Positions 24,628 through 33,783 of a DNA stretch of 64,000 bases are shown here, piece by piece. Each line of letters opens with the position of its first letter. Position 1 is the first letter of the stretch. The stretch lies in assembly GCA_910584165.1 (NCBI GenBank), contig CAJTZU010000001.1, positions 248,001 through 312,000 of the forward strand, in the 5' to 3' direction. Made by a program: the position numbers and the translations under genes. The notes beneath the pieces were generated by a model. It did no database searches, was not told the DNA's origin, and was given only the letters and a program-made list of their open reading frames with translations. This stretch comes from an uncultured Bacilli bacterium. Lineage in GTDB: Bacteria; Bacillota_I; Bacilli_A; RF39; UBA660.

Positions 24628-25496
24628 TTTTTTCCTCCTATCATTATATATGGTTTTATTTTTGAATTATCTTTTTCATAAGTCCGATAAATGGCCAAAG
24701 CTTCCTGCTCTTCATCAACAAACAAAATCTCTTGACGATTATATCTATTATCTAATATTTTACCATTTAATACTTCTTTTTTCAACACATCATCCGCGAT
24801 AACTCGATAAATATCTGTAAGAACCTCCGAAATAGGATGCAAATCTGATAAATGAATACTATCTAAGTCTTTACACATATCAATTGTAAACTTTCCTTGT
24901 TGAATTCTTCTTAAATTATTCATAATTCCTATCGTGCCTAATTGATACGAGATATCTCTAATTAAACTTCGAATGTAAGTACCTTTACTGACTCTTGTGC
25001 GAAAAGAAAAATAATATTTAGAATCTTTTTTCTGTAAAGAAGATATTCTTTCTAATGAAAAAATAGATACTTCTCTAACAGGAAGCTTTACCTCTTCCTG
25101 ATTCCTAGCATATTCATACAATTTTTTACCATTTACTTTTACTGCCGAATATTTAGGAACTTCCTGAAGATAAGTACCTATCATAGACTTTAAAACAGCA
25201 TCAATCCTTTCTTCAGTAATCGTAGCATCTTCTTCTTTTAAAATAGTTCCTTCACTATCTAAAGTATCTGTTTCTATTCCCAAACATACTTCTGCTTCAT
25301 ATTCTTTTTCTTGCGATGTTAAAATATCTACTAATTTTGTTGCTTTTCCAACACAGACAATTAATACCCCTGTTGCTAAAGGATCTAATGTTCCAGTATG
25401 ACCTACTTTTCTAGTCTCTGTCTTTCTAATAATAGTATTTACCACATCTCTACTCGTTACCCCTTTTGGTTTATCTATAAAGAAGATGCCATCCAT
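24624..25496 (-). CDS. truB: tRNA pseudouridine-55 synthase
   Basis: TruB converts U55 in the T-loop of tRNAs to pseudouridine. The 290-residue protein starts MDGIFFIDKPKGVTSRDVV, with catalytic Asp38 in GHTGTLDPLATGVL, KYSAVKVNGKKLYEYAR and SKGTYIRSLIRDI. The start at 25496 follows GGTGAT, while an upstream TTG frame is unlikely. It is first of an apparent operon with a nucleotidyltransferase and two membrane proteins. The gene is not next to rbfA/ribF as in many Bacillota. Confidence 0.95.
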   Translation of the reverse strand: MDGIFFIDKPKGVTSRDVVNTIIRKTETRKVGHTGTLDPLATGVLIVCVGKATKLVDILTSQEKEYEAEVCLGIETDTLDSEGTILKEEDATITEERIDAVLKSMIGTYLQEVPKYSAVKVNGKKLYEYARNQEEVKLPVREVSIFSLERISSLQKKDSKYYFSFRTRVSKGTYIRSLIRDISYQLGTIGIMNNLRRIQQGKFTIDMCKDLDSIHLSDLHPISEVLTDIYRVIADDVLKKEVLNGKILDNRYNRQEILFVDEEQEALAIYRTYEKDNSKIKPYIMIGGKK

Positions 25497-25531
25497 AAGT
25501 ATCACCAAATTTATTATATCATACTTTCATT

Positions 25532-25556
25532 AAAAAAAGGGAAATTATCTTTCCCT
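25532..25556 (-). terminator. Intrinsic terminator after the Zn-peptidase gene
   Basis: Minus strand AGGGAAA-GATAA-TTTCCCT followed by seven T, at the end of the gene stopping at 25545. Confidence 0.85.
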
Positions 25557-26237
25557 ATCTTGAAGCATTAATACTAATCGCAACAAATCAATTACTAAAG
25601 ATATTAATGAAGCGACATAAGTCATAGCAGCTGCTTTTAACATCCTTTCTGTTAAAGGCTTTTCTTCTTTATCAGATAGTGATAAATCTTCTAACTGTTT
25701 TAATGCTCTTCTAGAAGCATCAAACTCTATTGGTAAAGTAATTAATTGAAATATTAAAACTACCATTAAAACGGCAATAGAAAGTTTTAAATATCCAATA
25801 ACTCCAGCAAATAAAGAAATAATCAAGCCAAAATATCCCAAATAAGTTACTAAATTTACAAATGGAACTAAAGTAGCACGAATCCTCATGAGCGTATAAT
25901 TCTCTTTGTCTTGTAAAGCATGACCACATTCATGAGCAGCCACTGCCATAGCAGCAATAGATTCCCCGTGAAAAATATCTCTAGAAAGCCTAACAACTTT
26001 TCTAGAGGGATCATAATGATCTGACAGTTCTCCAGCTACCTCCACTACATAAATATCGCTTAATTCATTTTTATCTAAAATTTCTCTTGCCACTTCACAA
26101 CCTGTTAAACCTCTTTTATTCTTTTTCTGCTTTGATTCTTTATACGTACTAGTTAATTGAATCTGTGCAGACAAAACAATAACAAAACTCACAATAGCAA
26201 GAGCAAAAGTTACCATGGTTTCTAATCCATAAACCAT
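25545..26237 (-). CDS. Membrane zinc metallopeptidase (Zn_peptidase_2 / YugP-like)
   Basis: The 230-residue protein has an N-terminal membrane helix, the zinc motif AAHECGHALQD (HExxH type) at about residues 102-112, and further helices after it (LVPFVNLVTYLGYFGLI; LSIAVLMVVLIFQLI). This order and length match the Bacillus YugP family of membrane peptidases, whose substrates are unknown. GAGGTGAAAT precedes the ATG. The gene follows cysS by one base, so it is probably in the same transcript. Confidence 0.9.
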   Translation of the reverse strand: MVYGLETMVTFALAIVSFVIVLSAQIQLTSTYKESKQKKNKRGLTGCEVAREILDKNELSDIYVVEVAGELSDHYDPSRKVVRLSRDIFHGESIAAMAVAAHECGHALQDKENYTLMRIRATLVPFVNLVTYLGYFGLIISLFAGVIGYLKLSIAVLMVVLIFQLITLPIEFDASRRALKQLEDLSLSDKEEKPLTERMLKAAAMTYVASLISLVIDLLRLVLMLQDRER

Positions 26238-26238
26238 A

Positions 26239-27627
26239 TTATTTCACCTCGTATATTGTCCCTTCCCTAGTATCTTTTATGAAAATACCTTTTTCTAATA
26301 ATTCTTGCCGAATTTGATCTGCTTTTTCATAATTTTTTTCTTTTTTAGCAAGATTTCTTTCTTCTATTTTTTCTTGAATATAATTTTCTAAATTTACATC
26401 TACTTCCTTTTTAGAACTTGCTACCAAATTCAAAGATAAAACTTCATCAAAAGATTCCACAAGATATCTTTTTTGCGCATTTGATAAATCACTTTTTAAA
26501 GAATCATACAAAACAGTAATAGCTAAAGAAGTGTTTAAATCATTTGCTAAAGCTTCTTTAAATTGATGAATATAATCTTCTACTCCATTACTATCTTTAT
26601 CAATTCCTAATGTTTCTATTTTCTTCAATAATTTTTGATAAGCTTGAGTTGCATTATCTAAAGCATCATAACTAAATACTAATTGTTTTCTATAATGACT
26701 ATTTAAGCACATAAAACGATAACTTAAAGGATTATATCCTTTCTCTTCTAATAAGGATACAGTTAGAAATTCGCCTTTACTCTTGCTCATCTTACCTGTT
26801 TGGTCATTTAAATGTTCCCCATGTACCCAGTAATTACACCATTTATGACCTAAATAACCTTCTGACTGAGCTATTTCGTTAGTATGATGAGGGAAAATAT
26901 TATCTACACCACCACAATGGATATCCAAATATTCTCCTAAATATTTCATACTAATTCCAGAACATTCTATATGCCATCCAGGATACCCATATCCCCATGG
27001 ACTATCCCATTTTAATTCTTGATCTTCAAATTTTGATTTCGTAAACCATAAAACAAAATCAGCCTGATTTCTTTTATTTTGATCCTCTTCTACCCCAGCT
27101 CTTACTCCTACTACCATCTCATCTTCTTTATGATTGGTAAGAACATAATAATCTTCTAATTTAGAAGTATCAAAGTAAACATTCCCACCAGCAATATAAG
27201 CTAGTTCTTTATCTAATAATTTTTTTATTATTTTAATATATTCCTCAATGTTTTGAGTAGCTGGGGAAACAATATCTGGCCAACGATTATTTAATTTTTC
27301 AAAATCATTTCGAAATGCTTGAGTATAAAAATCAGCAATTTCTAAAACCGTTTTGTGCTCCCTTTTTGCCCCTTTTAGCATTTTATCTTCTCCAGTATCG
27401 GAGTCACTAGATAAATGACCAACATCTGTGATATTCATACATCGTTTTACAGGATATCCTAAATATTTTAAAGACTTCTCAAAAATATCTTCAAAAATAT
27501 ATGTCCTTAAATTTCCAATATGAGCAAAATGATATACAGTAGGACCACATGTATACATTGTAACCTCATTTTCATTATGTGGAATAAATTCTTCCACACG
27601 ATGTGTGAGTGTATTATATATTCTCAC
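26239..27627 (-). CDS. cysS: Cysteinyl-tRNA synthetase
   Basis: This class I synthetase of 462 residues shows TCGPTVYHFAHIGNLRTY (a HIGN form of the HIGH motif with a zinc Cys), GWHIECSGIS, HHTNEIAQSEG and KMSKSKG. The C-terminal DALR-type helical region is present. I start at the GTG at 27627 (RIYNTLTHRVEEF), which has AAGGAAGTGAT upstream; a GTG three codons earlier sits inside that site. No T-box leader is found in the short upstream gap. A YugP-like peptidase gene follows one base later. Confidence 0.95.
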   Translation of the reverse strand: MRIYNTLTHRVEEFIPHNENEVTMYTCGPTVYHFAHIGNLRTYIFEDIFEKSLKYLGYPVKRCMNITDVGHLSSDSDTGEDKMLKGAKREHKTVLEIADFYTQAFRNDFEKLNNRWPDIVSPATQNIEEYIKIIKKLLDKELAYIAGGNVYFDTSKLEDYYVLTNHKEDEMVVGVRAGVEEDQNKRNQADFVLWFTKSKFEDQELKWDSPWGYGYPGWHIECSGISMKYLGEYLDIHCGGVDNIFPHHTNEIAQSEGYLGHKWCNYWVHGEHLNDQTGKMSKSKGEFLTVSLLEEKGYNPLSYRFMCLNSHYRKQLVFSYDALDNATQAYQKLLKKIETLGIDKDSNGVEDYIHQFKEALANDLNTSLAITVLYDSLKSDLSNAQKRYLVESFDEVLSLNLVASSKKEVDVNLENYIQEKIEERNLAKKEKNYEKADQIRQELLEKGIFIKDTREGTIYEVK

Positions 27628-27675
27628 AAATATCACTTCCTTCTTGTTTATTATATCATATTATAAGTTTTTCCA

Positions 27676-27700
27676 CAAAAAAAATGCCAAAAGGCATTTT
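27676..27700 (-). terminator. Intrinsic terminator of the lipoprotein gene
   Basis: Minus strand AAAATGCC-TTTT-GGCATTTT with a T-run, overlapping the stop codon at 27699. Confidence 0.88.
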
Positions 27701-29441
27701 ATTTTGTATTTCCACCCATATTATAATTATAAATGACTATGTTATTGTCAGCACATTTATCTTCAACCATTAATACGATAGATTCATATGGATCTAACCC
27801 ATATTCAGAACCATCTACTAATGGAAGAATTGCATCTGCTGTAGCACCATAAGCCGTTTTATGATTAGATACACTATAATAAGTATACCAATTAATAACT
27901 TGTTTAGCACCACTTGTAAGTCCATTTTTATCAATTTTACAAGTTTCAGTAGTACCATCAGCTCTTGTTATCTCATAGTCAATAGTAACATCTTTTGAAT
28001 ATTGTGAAAATCCTTTAATAGTATTAGCTGTACTTTGTACAACTGTTGCATCTGTTGAAGTAATTCCATGTGCAAATTGTGAAAAAGCTTTTAATGCTAG
28101 AAGATCTCCTTCACTATTCATTACTAAACGAGACATATTATAAACTACATCATGAGTATCATCGTAAGCCTGAATTTTTCTAACTGCTTCTTCTGCTTTT
28201 TCAAATGTACCATTAATATCAAAACCATCTTTATAAATAACGCCAAATGCATTTTGACTATTAGCACTATCCATAAAATATTCAATATTTGTAATCATTA
28301 ATAAAGCTTGTGTCTCCTCCCTTGTAATATCCATAGCTGCTAATTCTCCAGAAATAACATCTAAATAATAATTAAATGTATTTACTACTTTTGTTTGCTC
28401 CTCTTCATTAATACCTGGTGCATTAATAGAAGAAATTGCTGTATATTTAATAATAGTTTCTTGTGTCTTTGCTAAAGTATTACGAGAATTTAAAAGTTTA
28501 TCTAAATCTTCTCTTTTTTCTTGAGAAACAATATTTCTACTTAATACAGAAATATCTTGAGCAATATTTTCAGCTGCAAAGATTCCACCATGTGATAAAT
28601 TTGCTTGTGCGAATTCTTTAACTTCTCCATTAATTGTTACTTTAATAGTACCTTCTCCTCTTGAGAAAGCATCAATAATATCAAAGATTTCTTGAATTCT
28701 TTGTCTATTTGTATCATTTAAATCTTGTTTTAATGTAATAACTTCTTTTGCATAATTATCTAAAACTGTTAAAATAGCTTTATCTTGTTCATCTTTTATA
28801 GCGGCAGTATAAGATAAATAGTCATCTGCATTTGTTAATTCTGTATTATGCTCACGAACTTGTGATAAAACAGCATAAATATTATTTAATTCTGCTTCAA
28901 CATCTTGTCCTTGACTATAATGATTTAATAAAACTTGTTTAGCATTATCCTCTAAATAATCAATATTGAAAATAATAAAAGCAGCTTTCATACCTTCTTC
29001 ATCTACATTATTGATTTTTCCAACAAAAGCATTTTTACATTCCACTACAAAAGCATCCCACTCTGCTTGTGTAAAAGTATCATTGGCTGTAAAAGATGCA
29101 AATGTATTTGTGCTTGCATTTTCAAGAGCATCTATACGTCTTTGCAATTCTGCTATTTTCTCAGAATCTGTCATAGCAGTATCTTCCGTATTAGTATCTT
29201 CTGTAGAAGAATCAGTTGTACTAGTAGCACCATTAGATAAATCTCCCTGTTGGTCTACTTGGCTATGATATTGATTTGGAGTTTGTGAATTTTCCGCACT
29301 AACATCGTTACCTTTTTGTGCACCACAACCAGATAGAAGCATTACAAGTGCTAATCCTAACGTAATTTTTTTAATTCCGCCCTTCTTTTTTTGAAGTGCA
29401 TAAGCTTTTTCTTTTAAATCTGCGATAAAATGAAATTTCAT
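27699..29441 (-). CDS. Large predicted lipoprotein, unknown function
   Basis: The 580-residue protein has a basic N-terminus of about 24 residues, then a hydrophobic stretch ending in the lipobox LLSGC (Cys about residue 39). A Ser/Thr/Asp-rich linker and a coiled-coil heptad (SEKIAELQRRIDALEN) follow, and the rest is a long helical region without known motifs. The part before the hydrophobic stretch is unusually long for a lipoprotein signal. GAGGGGGAA precedes the ATG, and its promoter lies at 29472-29500. It should sit on the outer face of the membrane. I recognise no family. Confidence 0.78.
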   Translation of the reverse strand: MKFHFIADLKEKAYALQKKKGGIKKITLGLALVMLLSGCGAQKGNDVSAENSQTPNQYHSQVDQQGDLSNGATSTTDSSTEDTNTEDTAMTDSEKIAELQRRIDALENASTNTFASFTANDTFTQAEWDAFVVECKNAFVGKINNVDEEGMKAAFIIFNIDYLEDNAKQVLLNHYSQGQDVEAELNNIYAVLSQVREHNTELTNADDYLSYTAAIKDEQDKAILTVLDNYAKEVITLKQDLNDTNRQRIQEIFDIIDAFSRGEGTIKVTINGEVKEFAQANLSHGGIFAAENIAQDISVLSRNIVSQEKREDLDKLLNSRNTLAKTQETIIKYTAISSINAPGINEEEQTKVVNTFNYYLDVISGELAAMDITREETQALLMITNIEYFMDSANSQNAFGVIYKDGFDINGTFEKAEEAVRKIQAYDDTHDVVYNMSRLVMNSEGDLLALKAFSQFAHGITSTDATVVQSTANTIKGFSQYSKDVTIDYEITRADGTTETCKIDKNGLTSGAKQVINWYTYYSVSNHKTAYGATADAILPLVDGSEYGLDPYESIVLMVEDKCADNNIVIYNYNMGGNTK

Positions 29442-29471
29442 ATTATTCCCCCTCTTCCAAAGTTAGCGTAT

Positions 29472-29500
29472 ATACTATCATCTTTTTTCTTATTTGTCAA
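29472..29500 (-). promoter_or_regulatory. Promoter of the lipoprotein gene
   Basis: TTGACA (29500-29495), a 17-base spacer and TAGTAT (29477-29472) on the minus strand. The same TTGACA-N17-TAGTAT arrangement precedes the surface repeat protein gene at 35192. Confidence 0.72.
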
Positions 29501-29610
29501 ATTTTTCTTCGCATTTTTTCATTTTTTTACAACATAAATTATATCATAATATCCACCATTTGCCAATATAGTTTTAACAAATAAAATTATGTAAATTTAA
29601 GAGTACCCTA

Positions 29611-29639
29611 TTGCAATCATTAATCAATTATGATATATT
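29611..29639 (+). promoter_or_regulatory. Promoter of the tRNA pair
   Basis: TTGCAA (29611-29616), a 17-base spacer and TATATT (29634-29639), about 25 bases before the first tRNA. Confidence 0.65.
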
Positions 29640-29663
29640 ATAGAAGTATTCGAGTTAATATTT

Positions 29664-29740
29664 GGATCTTTAGCTCAGTTGGTTAGAGCATCCGGCTCAT
29701 AACCGGGCGGTCGTAGGTTCGAGTCCTACAAGATCCACCA
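29664..29740 (+). tRNA. tRNA-Ile2 (anticodon CAT, lysidine-modified)
   Basis: This 77-nt cloverleaf with encoded CCA has acceptor arm GGATCTT/AAGATCC, D-loop AGCTCAGTTGGTTAGAGC, anticodon loop CTCATAA and T-arm GTAGGTTCGAGTCCTAC. The anticodon CAT could mean Met, but the body closely resembles the Bacillus tRNA-Ile(CAU), whose C34 is changed to lysidine by TilS to read AUA. Initiator and elongator Met tRNAs look different. Confidence 0.9.
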
Positions 29741-29746
29741 TTTTCT

Positions 29747-29831
29747 GCGAGTGTGGCGAAATTGGCAGACGCACTAGACTTAGGATCTAGCGCCTTACGG
29801 CATGGGGGTTCAAGTCCCTTCACTCGCACCA
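29747..29831 (+). tRNA. tRNA-Leu (anticodon TAG)
   Basis: This 85-nt tRNA has a long variable arm and encoded CCA: acceptor GCGAGTG/CACTCGC, anticodon stem CTAGA/TCTAG with loop CTTAGGA (anticodon TAG), and T-arm with GGTTCAAGTCC. The size and variable arm fit class II tRNA-Leu. It lies six bases after tRNA-Ile2 and shares its transcript. Confidence 0.94.
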
Positions 29832-29840
29832 TAAAAAAAT

Positions 29841-29864
29841 AACCAAGCTAATTGCTTGGTTTTT
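29841..29864. terminator. Intrinsic terminator of the tRNA pair (bidirectional)
   Basis: AACCAAGC-TAATT-GCTTGGTT followed by T-rich sequence on the plus strand. A-runs on the other side can also serve the convergent Nudix gene. Confidence 0.85.
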
Positions 29865-29873
29865 ATATAGCTT

Positions 29874-30458
29874 CTATTTTGTAGAAGTTTTTTTAATATA
29901 CCCATCTAATACTGCTTTATCAATTATTTTTTGATAAATGGGTTTCATATGTTCTTCTTTTACTTCCTCTAAGAAAGAAGATAACGGTAACCAACCAACA
30001 TTACTGTTTTCATCTTCTTTTATTTTTAAGTTTTCTCCTTCCTCTACTTCTAATAAATAGGCAACCGAAATATGAATATGTGAAGTAACATACTTTCCTT
30101 TTTTTATATGACCTAGAACAGATAAAACATCTAAAGAAGCAATTTTTTCACTAAGAACATTTACTTTTTGTACGCCAGTTTCTTCTTGGACCTCTTTTAT
30201 AGCAACTTCTAAGAAATTGTCATTTCCATCTGCGTGTCCACCAGTCCATGACCAAGAATGATAAATATTATGATAAACCATTAAAACCTTATCTCTACTT
30301 TTATTTAATACAAAACCAGAACATGTAAAATGAACAATATCATTTTTTCGTGTTAAAACGTCTTCAAATAAATCTAAATATTTTAATATCATCTTTTTAT
30401 CTTGTTCTTCTTGCGCATTATAAGGCTCATATTGACTTATTAATTCTTTTAAATTCAT
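29874..30458 (-). CDS. Nudix hydrolase
   Basis: The 194-residue protein carries a Nudix box GGHADGNDNFLEVAIKEVQE followed by ETGV (the G-x5-E-x7-xExxEExG pattern), which binds Mg2+ for hydrolysis of nucleoside diphosphate-linked compounds. The WSWTGGHADG context is typical of the generic Nudix group, and the substrate is unknown. The ATG at 30458 with AGAGGA upstream is preferred over one 18 codons earlier. It is convergent with the tRNAs and divergent from an unknown plus-strand gene. Confidence 0.9.
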   Translation of the reverse strand: MNLKELISQYEPYNAQEEQDKKMILKYLDLFEDVLTRKNDIVHFTCSGFVLNKSRDKVLMVYHNIYHSWSWTGGHADGNDNFLEVAIKEVQEETGVQKVNVLSEKIASLDVLSVLGHIKKGKYVTSHIHISVAYLLEVEEGENLKIKEDENSNVGWLPLSSFLEEVKEEHMKPIYQKIIDKAVLDGYIKKTSTK

Positions 30459-30554
30459 ACAAAATCCTCTCAATTCTTTTTCATTATAACATAAAATTGA
30501 TATTTTCATCACTATTTGTTATAATAGAAAACAATTTTTAGAAAGGAGTATGTT

Positions 30555-30974
30555 ATGAATTTAAATTATATTACTACTTTAAAAGATGAAGAATGGATTG
30601 CATTAATCAATTTCAGTATGCAACACCATTGTAGAAAAAAAGGAATAGAACCTCCAAAAGCAATTACTTGGGTAGAACGTCATCAAGAACCAAATAGAAA
30701 AGATTTGAATGGAAATCAATACGTCCTTATTAATACTGGAGATGGAATACATACTTTGGATACTTATAGAGCTAGCGATTTTCATCTATGCACACAAAAT
30801 GTAGGATTGTATGGAGAATATCCACCTATTGTATTAGACCAAGAACTAAGAATTTTTCTAGCTACACGATTTAAAGAGGCCTATGTAAAATCATTGGGAA
30901 GTTACCTTCAAAAGCAAATAGATGAAGAATTAGCGATGTTAGCAGAATATACCACTATTACAAAAGAAAAATAA
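30555..30974 (+). CDS. Conserved-looking hypothetical protein (139 aa)
   Basis: The soluble 139-residue protein starts MNLNYITTLKDEEWIALINF, has a basic segment KAITWVERHQEPNRKD, and ends in a helical Glu/Lys-rich tail. No membrane segment, signal or catalytic motif is visible. AAAGGAG precedes the ATG and a terminator follows, so it is a single-gene unit divergent from the Nudix gene. I recognise no family. Confidence 0.72.
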   Translation: MNLNYITTLKDEEWIALINFSMQHHCRKKGIEPPKAITWVERHQEPNRKDLNGNQYVLINTGDGIHTLDTYRASDFHLCTQNVGLYGEYPPIVLDQELRIFLATRFKEAYVKSLGSYLQKQIDEELAMLAEYTTITKEK

Positions 30975-30984
30975 TTTTATTTTG

Positions 30985-31013
30985 AAAACTAGTAATTTTA
31001 ATTGCTAGTTTTT
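30985..31013 (+). terminator. Intrinsic terminator
   Basis: AAAACTAG and CTAGTTTT form the stem around a 12-base loop, followed by T-rich sequence, ending the gene at 30974. Confidence 0.75.
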
Positions 31014-31056
31014 ATTATCTTTTATCATTTTATGATATAATATTTTTGGTGAGAAT

Positions 31057-31854
31057 ATGAATGTTTATCAAAGAATAAATGAAATAACAGAATATATCGA
31101 CAATCACTTAGAAGAAAAAATAGACTACAATATATTAGCACGTATGATGGGAGTAAATTCTTATACGATGCAAAGAATTTTTTCGCTATTAACCAATATA
31201 ACACTATCAGACTATATTAGAAAAAGAAGACTGTCTTGTGCTGGATATGACTTTATTAGTAATAATGAAAAAATTGTTGATGTAGCAATTAAATATCAAT
31301 ACGATAGTGCTACAGCATTCTCTAGAGCATTCGCAACTTTTCATGGTATTAATCCAAGCAAAATAACAAGTACTACTACTCTAAAAAATTTTCCTAGAAT
31401 TATTTTAAATGAGATAGACACATCAACTGAAAATATGGAATATAAAATCATAGAATTACCAGAAATGACTATGTATGGAATAGGAGTAGCTACTGATAAT
31501 GCTCATATTAAAGAGGATGCTCCCGATTTTTTTATGAAAATGGAAGAAAAATATAAGAAAGAATATGGCCCTATCCCCTATGCGTTAATTTCTTATAAAG
31601 AAGAGGAACACATACATTGTAATTACTATTATATATTATATGAGCAAGAAATCCCTACTTTTAAAAGAATAACTATCCCAACTAGTAAATGGCTTGCCTT
31701 TCGAATTCCTAGCCAGGAAGCTGAAGATATTCATGCCATATCCCAACAGTTCTATTTAGAATTTTTACCAAGTTGTAAATATAGCTTAAAAAGCATTCCT
31801 GAACTAGAGTACTACCATGATGATATAACAGACTTTTTAGTAGCAATTGAATAA
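31057..31854 (+). CDS. AraC family regulator with GyrI-like effector domain
   Basis: The 265-residue protein has an N-terminal AraC DNA-binding domain: helices around YIDNHLEEKIDYNILARMMG, SLLTNITLSDYIRKRRLS, and the second HTH with YDSATAFSRAFATFHGINPS. A C-terminal ~150-residue GyrI/SOUL-like effector-binding domain follows (IELPEMTMYGIGV...). Such proteins sense small amphipathic or cationic compounds (Rob/BmrR-type domain). GGTGAG precedes the ATG, and a terminator separates it from the ATPase gene. The regulated target is not evident. Confidence 0.9.
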   Translation: MNVYQRINEITEYIDNHLEEKIDYNILARMMGVNSYTMQRIFSLLTNITLSDYIRKRRLSCAGYDFISNNEKIVDVAIKYQYDSATAFSRAFATFHGINPSKITSTTTLKNFPRIILNEIDTSTENMEYKIIELPEMTMYGIGVATDNAHIKEDAPDFFMKMEEKYKKEYGPIPYALISYKEEEHIHCNYYYILYEQEIPTFKRITIPTSKWLAFRIPSQEAEDIHAISQQFYLEFLPSCKYSLKSIPELEYYHDDITDFLVAIE

Positions 31855-31890
31855 CTGACTTTTTTGATAAATAAAAAGTCAGTTTTTTTT
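31853..31890 (+). terminator. Intrinsic terminator of the AraC-type gene
   Basis: AACTGACTTTTT and AAAAAGTCAGTT form a twelve-base stem with an eight-base loop and a long T-run. Confidence 0.92.
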
Positions 31891-31929
31891 CTCCTTTTTT
31901 TGATATAGTACTCATTGAGGGGCGGTTTT

Positions 31930-33783
31930 ATGGGGTTAACGTCAGAAATCTTTTTAGCAAATTCTAACATATCAGAAGAAAAATGGTTAGAATTTATAAA
32001 AACTATATCAAATTATCAAGGGCTATTTAAAAAATGGAAACTAACCATAGCAATCTATAATAATGAAATTCACTATTATGTAAAAACGAAGTATAGTCTT
32101 CCTTCTACTATTCACAATTTATCTGATTTTGTTTTAAGACAGTGTGAAGAAATAGAAATAAAAAACTATATATATTCTTTACCTACTTTTAAAACAGTTA
32201 ACAAACTAATTGATATTTTAGAATACTTTGAGATAAAAAAAGAAGAAAAATTAAGATTTATTGAAATAGAATTTCGTAAATTAGGAGACACTAAAATTCA
32301 TTCTAAAACTTATTTCTATTTAGAAAAAGAGAATGTTTTCTATCGACATAGGAATTTATTCTCCTATCCTTCTTCTATTTTAACTTTAAATCTAGACAAA
32401 AATACTCGTTTTTTCTATAAAAGTATACCAAAGTATCTAGATATTCAAAAAATATTACATCTCTTACAAAGTGAATCTAGTTCTTCGATAGTAAAAATAG
32501 ATACATTTCCTTATTTACAAGGGGAATTTTACTTAAAATTAAATCATTATGAATTCAATAAACACTCTCTAATTTTGGGAGCAAGTGGAGCTGGAAAATC
32601 AAAATTCATCAGTCTTTTCATCCATAATATTTATAAAAATCCAGCATTTAAAAATCAATATAAAGTTGTTATTATTGACCCACATGCCGCTTTAGAAAAG
32701 GACATTGGAGGGATTGGAAAAGTAATTGATTTTAAAACAAATATAGACAGTATCAATCTATTTAATAACAATCAAAATGATATAATATCTTCTACTGAAC
32801 TATTATTAGAATTATTCAAATCTTTAATTGCAGATCAATATAATTCTAAATTAGAAAGAGTTCTAAGGCATTCTATTCATCTACTTTTATCTGTAAATGA
32901 TTTTACATTCCATACACTAAGAAAATTATTACTCGATATAGAATATCGTACTCTTTTGCTAAAACAACAGGCACGAGTTTTACCAGTAAGTGTAACAGAA
33001 TTTTTTCTTTCAGACTTTAATGATTTAAAAACAAAATCCTATGGAGAAGCCATTTCTCCTATCATTTCCTTCATTGATGAAATGGAAATGATTCCAATTT
33101 TTAATCAAAAAAAACAAAACATCTCTTTAAAAGATACAATACAAGAGAATTTTTTAACCATTTTCTCACTAGATAAAACAAAACTTGGAGATAAAAGTGT
33201 AAAAACCATTTCAGGATTAGTGATGCAACAACTACTTACCCTTGTCCAATCTCAACCATTTGATGAACATATTATTTTTATTGTAGATGAAGTAGCAGTA
33301 GTAGAAAATCCAATATTATCTCGTTTTTTATCAGAAGCAAGAAAATATAATTTATCCATCATTTTAGCGAGTCAATATTTTAATCAAGTGTCCAATAATT
33401 TAAAAGACTCCATATTTGCAAATACTATAAACTATTATCTATTTCGCGTTTCTAGAACAGATGCTTCCCTACTAGTAAAACACTTACCTATGAAAGTTCC
33501 TTTAGAAGATACTGAGGAAGCAAAAGCCAAATTATTAACAGAATTAAATAATCGAGAATGTATTATGAGAATAAATGCAAATGGCATATTGCTTCCCGCA
33601 TTTAAAGCAAAAACAATGGACTTTGAAAGTATCCCAAGAATAAAAAAGGAAGCGGTAGAAAGTTCTCCTTCTTTCCAACCAAAACAAGAGAAAAAAATAG
33701 AATTTTCTATTGGAAATACTACTAGTTTAAAGGACATTTTAATTACTCATTCATCAAAAAGAGGAGGAATAGAAAATGAATGA
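31930..33783 (+). CDS. VirB4/HerA-type (DUF87-like) membrane-associated ATPase
   Basis: This 617-residue protein has an N-terminal ~210 residues of mixed alpha/beta without known motif, then an ATPase of the HerA/FtsK/VirB4 type. Walker A is LILGASGAGKSKF at about residues 214-226, IIDPHA follows, Walker B is IIFIVDEVAVVE at about 445, and the later motif is LSIILASQYFNQ. The C-terminal tail is basic. Such ATPases move DNA or protein in conjugation, secretion or repair. GAGGGG precedes the ATG at 31930. It overlaps a Cys-rich repeat protein gene by eight bases. No relaxase, coupling protein or other transfer gene is near, so it is not an obvious conjugative element. Confidence 0.85.
   Translation: MGLTSEIFLANSNISEEKWLEFIKTISNYQGLFKKWKLTIAIYNNEIHYYVKTKYSLPSTIHNLSDFVLRQCEEIEIKNYIYSLPTFKTVNKLIDILEYFEIKKEEKLRFIEIEFRKLGDTKIHSKTYFYLEKENVFYRHRNLFSYPSSILTLNLDKNTRFFYKSIPKYLDIQKILHLLQSESSSSIVKIDTFPYLQGEFYLKLNHYEFNKHSLILGASGAGKSKFISLFIHNIYKNPAFKNQYKVVIIDPHAALEKDIGGIGKVIDFKTNIDSINLFNNNQNDIISSTELLLELFKSLIADQYNSKLERVLRHSIHLLLSVNDFTFHTLRKLLLDIEYRTLLLKQQARVLPVSVTEFFLSDFNDLKTKSYGEAISPIISFIDEMEMIPIFNQKKQNISLKDTIQENFLTIFSLDKTKLGDKSVKTISGLVMQQLLTLVQSQPFDEHIIFIVDEVAVVENPILSRFLSEARKYNLSIILASQYFNQVSNNLKDSIFANTINYYLFRVSRTDASLLVKHLPMKVPLEDTEEAKAKLLTELNNRECIMRINANGILLPAFKAKTMDFESIPRIKKEAVESSPSFQPKQEKKIEFSIGNTTSLKDILITHSSKRGGIENE

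Noticed and set aside
29664..29740. Annotation as tRNA-Met from the CAT anticodon
   Set aside because: The body, with CTCATAA loop and the T-arm/acceptor bases, matches Bacillus-type tRNA-Ile(CAU) rather than initiator or elongator Met.
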